From Bdellovibrionales bacterium (GTDB taxonomy: Bacteria; Bdellovibrionota; UBA1018), in contig JAFEAP010000004.1 of NCBI GenBank assembly GCA_018266355.1, forward strand, positions 1 to 64,000: a stretch of DNA of 64,000 nucleotides, written 5' to 3'. The notes beneath the pieces are model-generated. The model was not told where the DNA came from, did not search any database, and worked only from the letters and a program-made list of their open reading frames with translations. Both the position numbers and the translations under genes were made by a program. Positions 52,900 to 61,436 of the stretch are shown here, one piece after another (position 1 is the first letter of the stretch; every line of letters begins with the position of its first letter).

Positions 52900-55170
52900 T
52901 TATTTATTCCAATAAGGATGAATTTGTGATTCAGCGCCCATCTTAACAGTACTAAGATAACGATTAGCACATTTAATCATAAATCTTCTAATTAATTCTT
53001 CAGGAGTAAGATATTCTATTTCATCAGAGTTATCTTCATAAAAAGGATATTTATTATCTTTTATAGAATTATGAACTTTAGCACCTATTTCATCATGTAC
53101 TGTAAGAAGTAATTTAAATTTATCAGAAAGATTTTGAAGTTTTATATAACGGGAAATCTCAACTAAAGCTTCTTTAATCATATCGGCTTGAGTTCCTTGT
53201 ACATCACTATTTCTACAAGCTCCGTCAATTTCTCTTTCATCTTTAAATTGTAATTCTCCACCATTTTTCTTAGCTTCCATAATAGCTGGAAACCATATTC
53301 TACTATTAGTTCTATTATTAAGTACTAAAAATGGATTATTATACCATTTTCTTTTAGCAACAAAATCATATTTACCTAATACAGATTCTAATTTCCTTTG
53401 TAACCAACTAAAAGTAAGAGGAATCTCAGCTTTTATAGTATTAACTACTATTTGACCTTCTTCTACAGATATATTCATACTTTTGGCACATTTTTTAGCC
53501 ATCATACCATATATAGTACCAAAAGTTTTATCTTTAAAACCGTCTCTTTTATCTTTATTTTGTTTCTTACTTATTACATCAGCATCAGTATATGGTATTC
53601 CTCTATTCTCATATAATCTACTATAGCATACATTAGCCATATGAGAGTGCATATCATTCTTAGATAATTCAAGAAGTCTTAAATCTTGAGCTTTATCACA
53701 TATAATAATAAGTTCAGCTCCCGATAAATCACAAGTAATAAATGACCATCCTTCTCCAGCAGTAAAGCAATTACGATATTCTTTCTCTGCTATTTGATTC
53801 TGAATATTAATCTTATCAGGTTGTTTTTTACCACCTCCCGATTGTAATCTACCAGTTTCACTAAAACATTGTCTAAATATAGTATGTATTCTACCAGTTA
53901 CAGGATTAATTTTATCAAAGAAGTTAGCTCCAAAATTTTCTATTCTAGTTTTAGCAGTTCTATATTCTATGAAAGTTCTAATAAAGGACTTCATAGAAGT
54001 ATCAGGAATTTCTATTAGATATTGTTCAAGATAAGCTTCTTGAGTTGTATATCCATTATGAAATACTTTATTACCTTCTCTATTTAATCCATACTCAGAT
54101 TCTACTTTACCATCAGATTTTAGAACTGGAATTAGATAAGCTATTTGACTTCCTGTAGTATCTAGTTTAGCTGGTAAAGGTTCTTTTAATTTAGCAAATA
54201 TCTTACCTATTTCGGAAACAGAATTATAATCTATATTACCTTTAAGTTTATCAGGAGTAATATCTTTATTATCTTGTTCTCCAAATAAACCTTGTTGAAT
54301 TATAGTAGGAATTTTCTTTCTTGCTCTATCAAATTTACCATTAGATAAAGCCATAGATTCTATAGTTTCCTTAGAGAATTTTTCTCTAAGTTTTCTTATT
54401 TCTTCATCTAGTTTAACTTCAGCTTGATATTTCTTTTCTTTATTTATATCTATAAGTTTTTGCCATCCTACTTTATCAAAATCTATACCTTCTAATTCCA
54501 TATCAGAAAGTACAGTAATAAGAGGCATTTCTATATCATAAATAAGAAACTCAAGATTATAAGTTTTAATTAGATGTTCTTGCCTTCTTTTAATTTTAGA
54601 AAGATATTTAATATCATTAGCAGCATATCTAATATGTTTTTCTTGAAACCTAATATTATTAATAGACATTCTACTAAAATCAGACCTAATATCTTTATCC
54701 ATATCAGGTGGAGATTCTTTAAAATGTCTAATATAAATATCTTTTAGACCCCAAGAATAATCACAATTCATATATATTCTTTGATCTGCAATCATTACAT
54801 CAAAGACCTTTACATAATCTGCAAATTGAAAACCATATTTTACTTTATTAAAAGAAGTATCGAATTTGATATTAGCACCTATTAGGGTATTTCCCTGTAA
54901 TAAATAAAAGATTTCTTTTATTTCAGATTCAAAATTAGGAATAGAATTTACATCAAATACAAATTGTATATTTTCATCACCTAAAATATACAATAGTATT
55001 TCATTTAGATAAGGTTCAAGGCCAGTAGTTTCAGTATCTTGACCAAAATCACTGTTTAAATTACAAGCCCAACCTTGAACCTTACCTAATCCTTCTTCAC
55101 TATTTGATACTACCATATCATGTCTAGTTTCTACAACATGATTAGGATTATTAGTAATAAAATAAATCAT
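52900..55170 (-). CDS. polA: Family A DNA polymerase with 3'-5' exonuclease domain, 756 aa
   Basis: The ATG at 55170 overlaps the upstream stop (ATGA) and is preferred over a TTG at 55191. The exonuclease domain shows DTETTGLEP, then LIGANIKFDTSF and YAANDIKYLSK. The polymerase palm has motif A CDLSGAEL (about residue 483), motif B KRDGFKDKTFGTIYG and motif C TVHDEIGAKVH (about 691). Both active sites look complete. There is no 5'-nuclease domain. It is the replicative polymerase of the phage, working with primase, DnaB and SSB. Confidence 0.95.
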   Translation of the reverse strand: MIYFITNNPNHVVETRHDMVVSNSEEGLGKVQGWACNLNSDFGQDTETTGLEPYLNEILLYILGDENIQFVFDVNSIPNFESEIKEIFYLLQGNTLIGANIKFDTSFNKVKYGFQFADYVKVFDVMIADQRIYMNCDYSWGLKDIYIRHFKESPPDMDKDIRSDFSRMSINNIRFQEKHIRYAANDIKYLSKIKRRQEHLIKTYNLEFLIYDIEMPLITVLSDMELEGIDFDKVGWQKLIDINKEKKYQAEVKLDEEIRKLREKFSKETIESMALSNGKFDRARKKIPTIIQQGLFGEQDNKDITPDKLKGNIDYNSVSEIGKIFAKLKEPLPAKLDTTGSQIAYLIPVLKSDGKVESEYGLNREGNKVFHNGYTTQEAYLEQYLIEIPDTSMKSFIRTFIEYRTAKTRIENFGANFFDKINPVTGRIHTIFRQCFSETGRLQSGGGKKQPDKINIQNQIAEKEYRNCFTAGEGWSFITCDLSGAELIIICDKAQDLRLLELSKNDMHSHMANVCYSRLYENRGIPYTDADVISKKQNKDKRDGFKDKTFGTIYGMMAKKCAKSMNISVEEGQIVVNTIKAEIPLTFSWLQRKLESVLGKYDFVAKRKWYNNPFLVLNNRTNSRIWFPAIMEAKKNGGELQFKDEREIDGACRNSDVQGTQADMIKEALVEISRYIKLQNLSDKFKLLLTVHDEIGAKVHNSIKDNKYPFYEDNSDEIEYLTPEELIRRFMIKCANRYLSTVKMGAESQIHPYWNK

Positions 55171-55565
55171 TTTAATTTTCTTTTTATCCAATCTATTATC
55201 ACTTGAAAAGTATTTCTATAATCAGAATGAAACATAATAGGATTATCAATTTCAGTAAGACGTAATTTTTCAATAATAGTAGATTCAACATGAGCAATTA
55301 TCTTACCATGTCTATCATAACTAAAATCTACTATCTTTCTGTCTATTAATTCCACTGAATCTTTTTCTATATGTTTTATTACTGATTGACCTAGAGTATA
55401 TTTATCACCTCTACTATTTTGAACAGAATGAATTTTATATCCTCTACTAAATAAAAAATCTATTCTATCTTTAATTGGAACTGTAATATTATCAGTGTAA
55501 TTATCTTTTATATGTTCAATATGACGATCATCTATTAATGAAAGAATTTCATTATAATGTTTCAT
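55167..55565 (-). CDS. Hypothetical protein, 132 aa
   Basis: The ATG at 55565 (MKHYNEILSLIDDRH) is chosen because it lies inside the end of the upstream gene with a short overlap; an ATG at 55586 is also possible. The protein is beta-rich and basic at the end (IIDWIKRKLK). Its stop overlaps the polymerase start. No family is recognised. Confidence 0.55.
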   Translation of the reverse strand: MKHYNEILSLIDDRHIEHIKDNYTDNITVPIKDRIDFLFSRGYKIHSVQNSRGDKYTLGQSVIKHIEKDSVELIDRKIVDFSYDRHGKIIAHVESTIIEKLRLTEIDNPIMFHSDYRNTFQVIIDWIKRKLK

Positions 55566-55809
55566 ATTCCCATTTTTTAGGCACATACTGTATTCTCAAC
55601 ATTTTACCATAACTATCAAATAGTTCAGGAGTATATTGACGTGATACTGGTACCATCATACCTCTATTTTTATTATAATCAGGCCTTAAATTTTTATTAG
55701 TATGTCTAGTTGGGTCTTTGACTAGATAAATTACTTTACCAGCTTCATTAAGACCAGTTTCAGCTATTTTCTTATCTCTTAACCTTTGTTGTCTTTTAGA
55801 TAGTTTCAT
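55552..55809 (-). CDS. Hypothetical basic protein, 85 aa
   Basis: The N-terminus is strongly basic (KLSKRQQRLRDKKIAETG), followed by VIYLVKDPTRHTNKNLRP and a Tyr-rich end. It might bind nucleic acid. Overlap with both neighbours suggests coupling. No family is recognised. Confidence 0.55.
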   Translation of the reverse strand: MKLSKRQQRLRDKKIAETGLNEAGKVIYLVKDPTRHTNKNLRPDYNKNRGMMVPVSRQYTPELFDSYGKMLRIQYVPKKWEYETL

Positions 55810-55814
55810 TGTTT

Positions 55815-56141
55815 TTATTTTAATCTTTGTTCTAATTCTTCTAATGAATATTTATCAATAATTTCTTTAAATAATTTAATTTTATATTCATCTAATAAAT
55901 TATTTGATTCTATTTCAATATAATTTTTAATTTCATCTTTATGAATATATTCATTATTATTATTATCTAAATAATTATTTTCCTCATTAATTTTATCAAA
56001 TAATCTATCAATATCATTATTAGATAAGTCTCTTTCATCAATTATATCTACTAAATTTTCATTACTAATATCATTAGTATCTATAATAATATGATCTTCA
56101 TCAGATTGAATTATACTATGTTTTTCAATTATTAAATTCAT
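55815..56141 (-). CDS. Hypothetical acidic Asn/Asp-rich protein, 108 aa
   Basis: Unusually acidic and Asn-rich (QSDEDHIIIDTNDISNEN; NNYLDNNNNEYIHKD), with a helical C-terminus. DNA mimic or inhibitor proteins of phages can be this acidic, but no motif supports that. It overlaps the SF1 helicase start by four bases. Confidence 0.55.
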   Translation of the reverse strand: MNLIIEKHSIIQSDEDHIIIDTNDISNENLVDIIDERDLSNNDIDRLFDKINEENNYLDNNNNEYIHKDEIKNYIEIESNNLLDEYKIKLFKEIIDKYSLEELEQRLK

Positions 56142-57580
56142 AACAAAATTACTGCTTTTTTAGAACACCGCGAAAGTGCGACGTACCATAATCTTAATTT
56201 TTCTATTTTATTACTATTTCTATTAAGATTACCACCATTAACGAATATTGTATTATAAGTAGAGCCCTGGCACTTGTGTACAGACACACCATAAGCATAA
56301 TCTAAATCTTTATTACATATTAATTTCTTTTGATTATCATAAAGATTTTCTATGAGAAGATTTTGATTTTTAAACTTATAATATTCAACCCAAGCATGAC
56401 CTTTTTTAGCTTTAGCTATAGATAATTTAGTATTATATTCAACTATAAATTGATTATATCCTTCTTTGCCTACTATAAATATATTTTCTTGTCTACCTGT
56501 TTCAGATTCAATATTAACATCATAACCTCTAATAGAATATACATTAGTAATAGGTTTAACAGATTTAATAATGTAATCTTCTGAGTTTAATATGATAACA
56601 TCTTTATTTCGATTTACCATTTTATATCCCATTAATATTTCACCTTCAAATAATGGGTTAATAGCATCTTCCTTAAATACTTTTAATCTTACTTGTTTAT
56701 TAAATCCATTAATACTATCATTAGTCCAGGCTGTATATTTAACATAATCTTGATCTTCTTTATATTCTTCTGAAGCTAGATGTTCTAAATAACGATTTAA
56801 AAATTCTTTATGATCTGTTATTACTTCATAACCTTCTCCTTTATCATTATATTGAGAAGGATTTTGTTGAAGATATTCCATATAACTTGATGTACTATCA
56901 TCTATATCTAATCTAAGTACATTTAATAATTCTGCTATTGGATTAGTATCTTTTTGTCTTACTATTTCAGTTAATTCATAAATATTCTTAACATCATTAA
57001 AGACGGGTGATATAGCTTCATTAACAGGGTTAATTTGCTTGGCATCTCCAATGAATAAGACTTTAGTTTTATATTTAATAGCACATTCAATAATAAGTTT
57101 ATATAATTCTTTATTTAACATACTAGATTCATCTATAATAAGAACTCTAGCATATCTCATTAATATTTCACCTTGTTGAGTAAACTCAGGACTATTAGGA
57201 TTGAAATTATCTATATCTGTATCTGGTCTTAATCCTAATATACCTTGAATAGTAGCTGCATCTTCTTCAGTTACTTTGGCTATTATTTTCTTAGCTTTGT
57301 GAGTAGGTGCAGTAACAGTTATTCCCCAAATCTTATTCTTTTTTAGTTCTTTTATTAGTTGTAAAGTAATAAATGTTTTACCTGTACCAGCATATCCTAT
57401 TAGAGTAGCAAAATAATCTCTATCATCATCAGGATTTTTATCTAAAGCCCATTTTACTAAACCTTCGAGAGCTTTAGTTTGACCTTCATTATATTGGAAG
57501 GATTTTTCTTCTTTTACTTGATTACTTCTATTTCTTATTTGTTCAAGTAATCTATCAGCATTTGCTTTATTAAAATCCAT
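56138..57580 (-). CDS. SF1 helicase (RecD2/Dda-like), 480 aa
   Basis: Walker A is GYAGTGKT at 62-69, then TAPTHKAKK (motif Ia), VLIIDESSML (motif II), FIGDAKQINPVNE (motif III), a linker with TNDSINGFNKQVR and the final HKCQGSTYNTIF and LWYVALSRCSKKA (motifs V and VI). All SF1B motifs are present, as in T4 Dda or RecD2. It moves 5'-3' in that family and could remove proteins from DNA or start replication. The gene precedes an acidic protein with an ATGA overlap. Confidence 0.9.
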   Translation of the reverse strand: MDFNKANADRLLEQIRNRSNQVKEEKSFQYNEGQTKALEGLVKWALDKNPDDDRDYFATLIGYAGTGKTFITLQLIKELKKNKIWGITVTAPTHKAKKIIAKVTEEDAATIQGILGLRPDTDIDNFNPNSPEFTQQGEILMRYARVLIIDESSMLNKELYKLIIECAIKYKTKVLFIGDAKQINPVNEAISPVFNDVKNIYELTEIVRQKDTNPIAELLNVLRLDIDDSTSSYMEYLQQNPSQYNDKGEGYEVITDHKEFLNRYLEHLASEEYKEDQDYVKYTAWTNDSINGFNKQVRLKVFKEDAINPLFEGEILMGYKMVNRNKDVIILNSEDYIIKSVKPITNVYSIRGYDVNIESETGRQENIFIVGKEGYNQFIVEYNTKLSIAKAKKGHAWVEYYKFKNQNLLIENLYDNQKKLICNKDLDYAYGVSVHKCQGSTYNTIFVNGGNLNRNSNKIEKLRLWYVALSRCSKKAVILL

Positions 57581-58008
57581 TAAAATGGCGGAAATTTAAT
57601 TGTTTTATCAATATATTCAAGACCTTTAAAAATAGCCTCTTCATAATATTTTTCAGAGTTTATATATCCAGTGCTATCACCATCCATATTACTACATAAT
57701 ACTCTAGTATCAGATTCTATATCTTCATCTGATCTATGACCATTATATTGATGATGTGTTATTTTATGATTATCTATATAATATACTTGATATGCTCTAT
57801 GATATACTGATACCTGTAAATTATTATCTTGAAGATATTTAATCCATATACCTATTTGTAGTATAAAAGGTAATGTTACAAATTCAGTTATAAGTAGTCT
57901 ACTTTTATATAAAGCATTTTCGTTATAGATATGTTGATATTGATACCATTCTTTAAAATCTTTTCTTACGTCTATAAGAGGTTCTAGTTTTTTTATAAAT
58001 TCATTCAT
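57580..58008 (-). CDS. Hypothetical protein, 142 aa
   Basis: Mixed alpha/beta protein with an N-terminal helix (NEFIKKLEPLIDVRKDFKEW), a hydrophobic middle (LITEFVTLPFILQIGIWIKY) and a polar, His- and Asp-rich second half with SDEDIESDTRVL. The hydrophobic part may be a core helix pair rather than a membrane segment. It shares one base with the helicase. No family is recognised. Confidence 0.55.
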   Translation of the reverse strand: MNEFIKKLEPLIDVRKDFKEWYQYQHIYNENALYKSRLLITEFVTLPFILQIGIWIKYLQDNNLQVSVYHRAYQVYYIDNHKITHHQYNGHRSDEDIESDTRVLCSNMDGDSTGYINSEKYYEEAIFKGLEYIDKTIKFPPF

Positions 58009-58331
58009 TGTTTATCTTTTAGTTCCTTAATTTTATTTCTTGTTATTTGTATATTTTGTATAAGGTAATTAAGGATTAAATATAATATACATAGTACTAT
58101 GATAAAAGAATAAAATTCTATACTTCTATATTTTTCTATATCATTTCTATAACCAACAGATAATATTATATGAACTAGACTAAATACTGCTATTATAAAA
58201 GCAAATCTTAATCTAAAATCATTATCACTATCTTTATAAGCTATTATATAACTATATTTATTATCTTTAAGATTATGTTGTATTATGAATATTATCATAA
58301 TACCTAGAATTAGAGATTGAAAAAATTCCAT
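58005..58331 (-). CDS. Polytopic membrane protein, 108 aa
   Basis: The first ATG of the frame is at 58331 (MEFFQSLILGIMIIF). The open frame reaches further upstream, without another stop, to the TAG of the gene at 58461; the segment between is regulatory (terminator, promoter-like elements). Hydrophobic segments lie at about 4-20, 42-62 and 75-95, and a basic tail follows (ITRNKIKELKDKQ). Such small membrane proteins often affect superinfection or lysis timing; the role is unknown. Confidence 0.55.
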   Translation of the reverse strand: MEFFQSLILGIMIIFIIQHNLKDNKYSYIIAYKDSDNDFRLRFAFIIAVFSLVHIILSVGYRNDIEKYRSIEFYSFIIVLCILYLILNYLIQNIQITRNKIKELKDKQ

Positions 58332-58364
58332 ATTTACGGTGTTTAATGTACAGGGAAATATCCC

Positions 58365-58399
58365 CAAATTTACGATTTTTCTGCCGATCAGGGACAAAA
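58365..58399 (-). promoter_or_regulatory. Bacteroidota-type promoter upstream of the 108-aa membrane gene
   Basis: On the minus strand TTTTG (58399-58395) is followed after 22 bases by TAAATTTG (58372-58365), matching the -33 TTTG and -7 TAnnTTTG elements of Bacteroidota. The spacing is near the usual 19-21. Transcription would start a few bases further and run into the left inverted repeat before the ATG at 58331. Confidence 0.5.
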
Positions 58400-58436
58400 C
58401 CGCCTGATAATAGATGTGAGCTATTATCAGACGGTT
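58398..58436 (-). terminator. Hairpin terminator after the 113-aa gene
   Basis: A 16-bp stem (58398-58413 with 58421-58436) with one mismatch closes a seven-base loop. On the minus strand it is followed by TTTTGTCC (the TTTT of the promoter-like -33 element), so a U-tract is short. It should end the transcript of the gene at 58461 and is the most GC-rich stretch near here. Confidence 0.65.
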
Positions 58437-58460
58437 ATATTTCCCTGTAATAAGAAATTC

Positions 58461-58802
58461 CTAGCCTACGTGAACTTGCTCGGCATCTGATTTCTTACCT
58501 TTTTTTACATTTGAAGTAGTACGTTCTTCCATACCTTCAAGTAGTTTCAATTTACTCTTAATTGGTTTACCAATATTATTCTTATATTGATTTTCAAGAG
58601 CACGACAAAATGCTTGAACTGCTTGAACTTTGACAAAACCATTCCCTTTGATTGGCATAAGAGCTTTAAGAAAATCTTCTATTTCCTGATTATCTTTAAA
58701 CTTCTTAGCTATCTTAGAAAAATTAGCTATTTTACCTTCCTTAGCTCTTTGAGCATGAAAAGCTTGTCTTTCTTGTACTGAAAATTGATTATTATCTTTC
58801 AT
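58461..58802 (-). CDS. Hypothetical protein, 113 aa
   Basis: The protein is basic and helical (QERQAFHAQRAKEGKIANFS; EIEDFLKALMPIKGNGF), ending in a Lys-rich tail (VKKGKKSDAEQVHVG). It ends with TAG, after which the frame stays open for 22 codons up to the TTG of the next reading frame. A hairpin terminator follows directly. It may bind DNA or a partner; no family is recognised. Confidence 0.6.
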   Translation of the reverse strand: MKDNNQFSVQERQAFHAQRAKEGKIANFSKIAKKFKDNQEIEDFLKALMPIKGNGFVKVQAVQAFCRALENQYKNNIGKPIKSKLKLLEGMEERTTSNVKKGKKSDAEQVHVG

Positions 58803-58825
58803 TTTCTTTTTGATTTAAGGGTTAA

Positions 58826-59233
58826 TTATTTTTTAAATTCGGTAGATGGAACTACATTATCATTAAATATAGTTTTATTTCCATTTGTAATTAGATAATG
58901 ATGATACTTAGCATATATTTCTACTTTTACACTAGTACCATCATCTAAACGAATTACCATTCTTGAATCCGTAACATTACAATATCTTATCTTACCATTA
59001 CGAATAAAAGTTCTTAAATCCTTATCTAATGAATTAATAAAATATCTTACTGATCCAGGAGCAGTAATAATATCTTCATCATTATCAGTAATAGATAAAG
59101 GTTGATTGTCTAGCTGTACTTTTACCTTAGCTGGTATCTTTACAGCCGTATCAGGAGTTTTACCTCCATCGCGGGTTCCTTTGTGCAACTTAGTCTTAGA
59201 CTTAGTTACCTCTTTATGGATAGTGAAATTCAT
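58826..59233 (-). CDS. Hypothetical protein, 135 aa
   Basis: The N-terminus is polar and basic (EVTKSKTKLHKGTRDGGK). The rest looks beta-rich with a small charged barrel (GSVRYFINSLDKDLRTFIRN; RMVIRLDDGTSVKVEIYAKY). It overlaps the next gene by four bases. No family is recognised. Confidence 0.6.
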   Translation of the reverse strand: MNFTIHKEVTKSKTKLHKGTRDGGKTPDTAVKIPAKVKVQLDNQPLSITDNDEDIITAPGSVRYFINSLDKDLRTFIRNGKIRYCNVTDSRMVIRLDDGTSVKVEIYAKYHHYLITNGNKTIFNDNVVPSTEFKK

Positions 59234-59475
59234 ACTTCTTTATTAGTAACTTCTTTTAATCGTTCAGTTACTTTTAAATGTGCTTTAATCCTTTCTTCTT
59301 GTTCGTCTGATAATATAATACCTAATTGTTTATAGTTTATACTTCTTTTAGTAACTGAAAAATTACTATTAAATTTACTATACATTGAATCTACTACTGA
59401 TCCATCTATACAAACATGATAAATATGTAGTGCTGGACTATTATCATCTACTATTGTAGCTATTACTTCTTTCAT
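59230..59475 (-). CDS. Hypothetical protein, 81 aa
   Basis: A small protein with a beta-like first half (VIATIVDDNSPALHIYHVCI) and a helical, basic end (ERIKAHLKVTERLKEVTN). It overlaps both neighbours by four bases. No family is recognised. Confidence 0.55.
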   Translation of the reverse strand: MKEVIATIVDDNSPALHIYHVCIDGSVVDSMYSKFNSNFSVTKRSINYKQLGIILSDEQEERIKAHLKVTERLKEVTNKEV

Positions 59476-60197
59476 AATTGTATCTCCTTATATTTTTTCC
59501 AAACATTAATCCAGTCACTGAGTCTAGTTTCTTTACATTCACAACCAGTTTTAGATAGTTTCATTTCAGAATAAAGAAAATCATATTTACCAAATTTAGT
59601 AGGAATAGAATTAGCAAAATCTACTACATTAGTTACATATTCAGTAATATTTTCATTACCATAAAATATACCATCTTTAGTAACTCTAAGATTAAATTGT
59701 TCATTCATTGAAACAATTTCTTCTTTAGGTTTTTCAGGTTCATATACTGGTTCAAACCATAAATCGAGAAGTTTAGCGTTTTTCAATCTTACTTCACAAT
59801 TTGAATTTATTTTAAAATTACAATATTCCTTATAATTATCAGTAAAAATATTAATAGTTGTATCATCAAATGCTATATTAGCAGCTTGTTTTTCAAACTT
59901 TTTAAATTCTTCTTTTAGTTTCCAACCAATTTGTTTCTTTTTATCTTCCATTTTAGTAAGTTTAATAAATTGTTCTAATGTTAGTAATGTTAGATTATTA
60001 TCAAATGAATATATACATAGACAATAATCTACACCTCCTGTAGGATTACCGTATCCATAATAATAATTTTTACGATTTCCATCTAATTTAGAACCATAAT
60101 TATCTTTCATGTACTTAATAACAGTATCTTTAAATAACTGACTACCATCATTTTTAACAACCCAATATTTAGGTAGTTCTGTTAATTCTTCATTCAT
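59472..60197 (-). CDS. Hypothetical protein, 241 aa
   Basis: The N-terminus reads LPKYWVVKNDGSQLFKD and then VIKYMKDNYG with YYYGYG, a start I associate with unassigned proteins of Bacteroides phages. The middle is charged and helical (EEFKKFEKQAANIAFDD), and the C-terminal part has a Cys pair (KTGCECKETR) and basic end. It starts eight bases before the stop of the GIY-YIG gene. Function is unknown. Confidence 0.6.
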   Translation of the reverse strand: MNEELTELPKYWVVKNDGSQLFKDTVIKYMKDNYGSKLDGNRKNYYYGYGNPTGGVDYCLCIYSFDNNLTLLTLEQFIKLTKMEDKKKQIGWKLKEEFKKFEKQAANIAFDDTTINIFTDNYKEYCNFKINSNCEVRLKNAKLLDLWFEPVYEPEKPKEEIVSMNEQFNLRVTKDGIFYGNENITEYVTNVVDFANSIPTKFGKYDFLYSEMKLSKTGCECKETRLSDWINVWKKYKEIQL

Positions 60198-61023
60198 TTT
60201 TATAATTTTTCTTTTTAATTAAAAAGTTTCCATCTTTTAGTTTTTTGCCTACATTACAATAATATAGTACATTATCATATGTTAAACCTTCAACTTCTCC
60301 TGCTTCTTTTGCTGAACTATATACTTCTATAATATTATTACTTTCATCAATTTTGTATATAGGTTTTAACATGGCTTTAGCTCTTTTTTCTACAACTAAA
60401 GGGTCTTTTTTCTTTCCTTTACTAGCTTCTGACATTTTTCTTTTTGTTTCATCAGAATGTTTGTAGTTTTCCATAGCTTTTAACCTCTTTTCTACAGATT
60501 CTTTACTAGCTTTTTTTCCAAGATGAGATTTACTCATCTTAGTTTTTATTTCTTCACTAAGAGTTCTACCTTTTAATTTTTCTTTTTGTTCCTCTGTTCT
60601 AATTTTACCTGTATTACCTAGTCCAATTTTAGATTTCGTCTCCTCTGAATGCCATTCTTTTCCATTATTCTTTCTAGTGTTAAAAGCTTTCAAAGCAGTT
60701 TCTTTACACATTCCACTTCTGTCTTCAGGATGTGTAGGTCTAATATTATAGCCAAGTTTAGGATTATGAACATTTAATAGATTACACCAATAGTGTTCCA
60801 TACTGGGTAGAATATTATCAATATCAGGATATTCTTCCAATATCTCAAATACAAAATTCTCTTCTCCGTATTCATTAAAAGCTCTTTGTAAATATTCATT
60901 ACTGTGATTATTATTTCTTAGAAAAGAAAAATGTTTCGATTTTCTACTTTCAAAATTAGTAGAATATCCAATATACATCTTTCTATTTATTAAATTAGTA
61001 ATACTATAAATTCCACTATTCAT
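60190..61023 (-). CDS. GIY-YIG homing endonuclease with NUMOD3 repeats, 277 aa
   Basis: The ATG at 61023 (MNSGIYSITN) is preferred over the TTG at 61047 because the latter lies inside a terminator-like hairpin. GIYSITN at 4-10 and KMYIGYS at 15-21 form the GIY-YIG motif; the catalytic Arg is near ESRKSKH (27), the Glu in FEILEEYP. The second half has several NUMOD3-type units (KMSKSHLGKKAS; KRKMSEASKGKKK). It is free-standing, with no intron signature found around it. A candidate attenuator leads into it. Confidence 0.85.
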   Translation of the reverse strand: MNSGIYSITNLINRKMYIGYSTNFESRKSKHFSFLRNNNHSNEYLQRAFNEYGEENFVFEILEEYPDIDNILPSMEHYWCNLLNVHNPKLGYNIRPTHPEDRSGMCKETALKAFNTRKNNGKEWHSEETKSKIGLGNTGKIRTEEQKEKLKGRTLSEEIKTKMSKSHLGKKASKESVEKRLKAMENYKHSDETKRKMSEASKGKKKDPLVVEKRAKAMLKPIYKIDESNNIIEVYSSAKEAGEVEGLTYDNVLYYCNVGKKLKDGNFLIKKKNYKNE

Positions 61024-61128
61024 ATAAATAAAAAGTCTCAGAATCAAGGTGCTTACATAGAATACTTGTATATTCTAATCCTTGAAACTGAGACAATAAG
61101 TTGTTATTAATTGTATCCTATGTAAGCA
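61024..61128 (-). promoter_or_regulatory. Terminator/antiterminator-like leader of the GIY-YIG gene
   Basis: On the minus strand a nested hairpin has an outer stem GTCTCAG/CTGAGAC (61088-61094 with 61035-61041), a stem TCAAGG/CCTTGA and an inner stem TAGAATA/TATTCTA. TTTTTATTTAT and the ATG follow at once, so it looks like a terminator. The 11-base stretch TGCTTACATAG (61118-61128) is complementary to CTATGTAAGCA inside the hairpin (61050-61060); pairing there would break the terminator. This is the layout of transcription attenuation. Confidence 0.6.
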
Positions 61129-61436
61129 ACACAAATATATAACATTCTTATTTATTTTCAAAACTGTTCACTAATTTAAGTTAAATCTATTAATCTAAAA
61201 GAAATCTTTTGTTCTCTTATATCTTTTGCTGTATACATATTATTAGATTTATTATTTTTATAAAAATCGGCTATTACGATTCTATGAGAGCTTGAATTTC
61301 ACTATATAAATACTAACCAGTCTTAATTTAAGAAATAGTATCCAGTTACCAATATGGACTACCTTACTAAATGGTTTATTTATATTTACTTTTAAATTTT
61401 CAATATAAATTGTAAGTATTTGACTATTTCTATTAG
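61129..61436. other. Non-coding AT-rich stretch between GIY-YIG leader and tRNA-Leu
   Basis: No gene of normal size lies in this 308-base stretch. One 20-codon ORF (61176-61238, minus, MYTAKDIREQ) might be a leader peptide. Short inverted repeats occur (CTTAAATTTAAG near 61323), but no tRNA fold was found. It shares TATGGACTA (61353-61361) with the tract at 63531-63539. Confidence 0.5.

Larger units (their letters stand above)
58349..58449. repeat. 13-bp inverted repeat TACAGGGAAATAT flanking the 58.4-kb control region
   Basis: TACAGGGAAATAT at 58349-58361 and its exact reverse complement at 58437-58449 enclose the terminator hairpin and promoter-like elements. Both copies contain the core ACAGGGAAA, a word that recurs elsewhere on both strands. 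The left copy lies just downstream of the -7-like element and could act as an operator. Confidence 0.85.

Noticed and set aside
58332..58397. TTG start at 58397 for the membrane protein
   Set aside because: The segment is a terminator/promoter region with odd composition; ATG 58331 gives a normal membrane protein.
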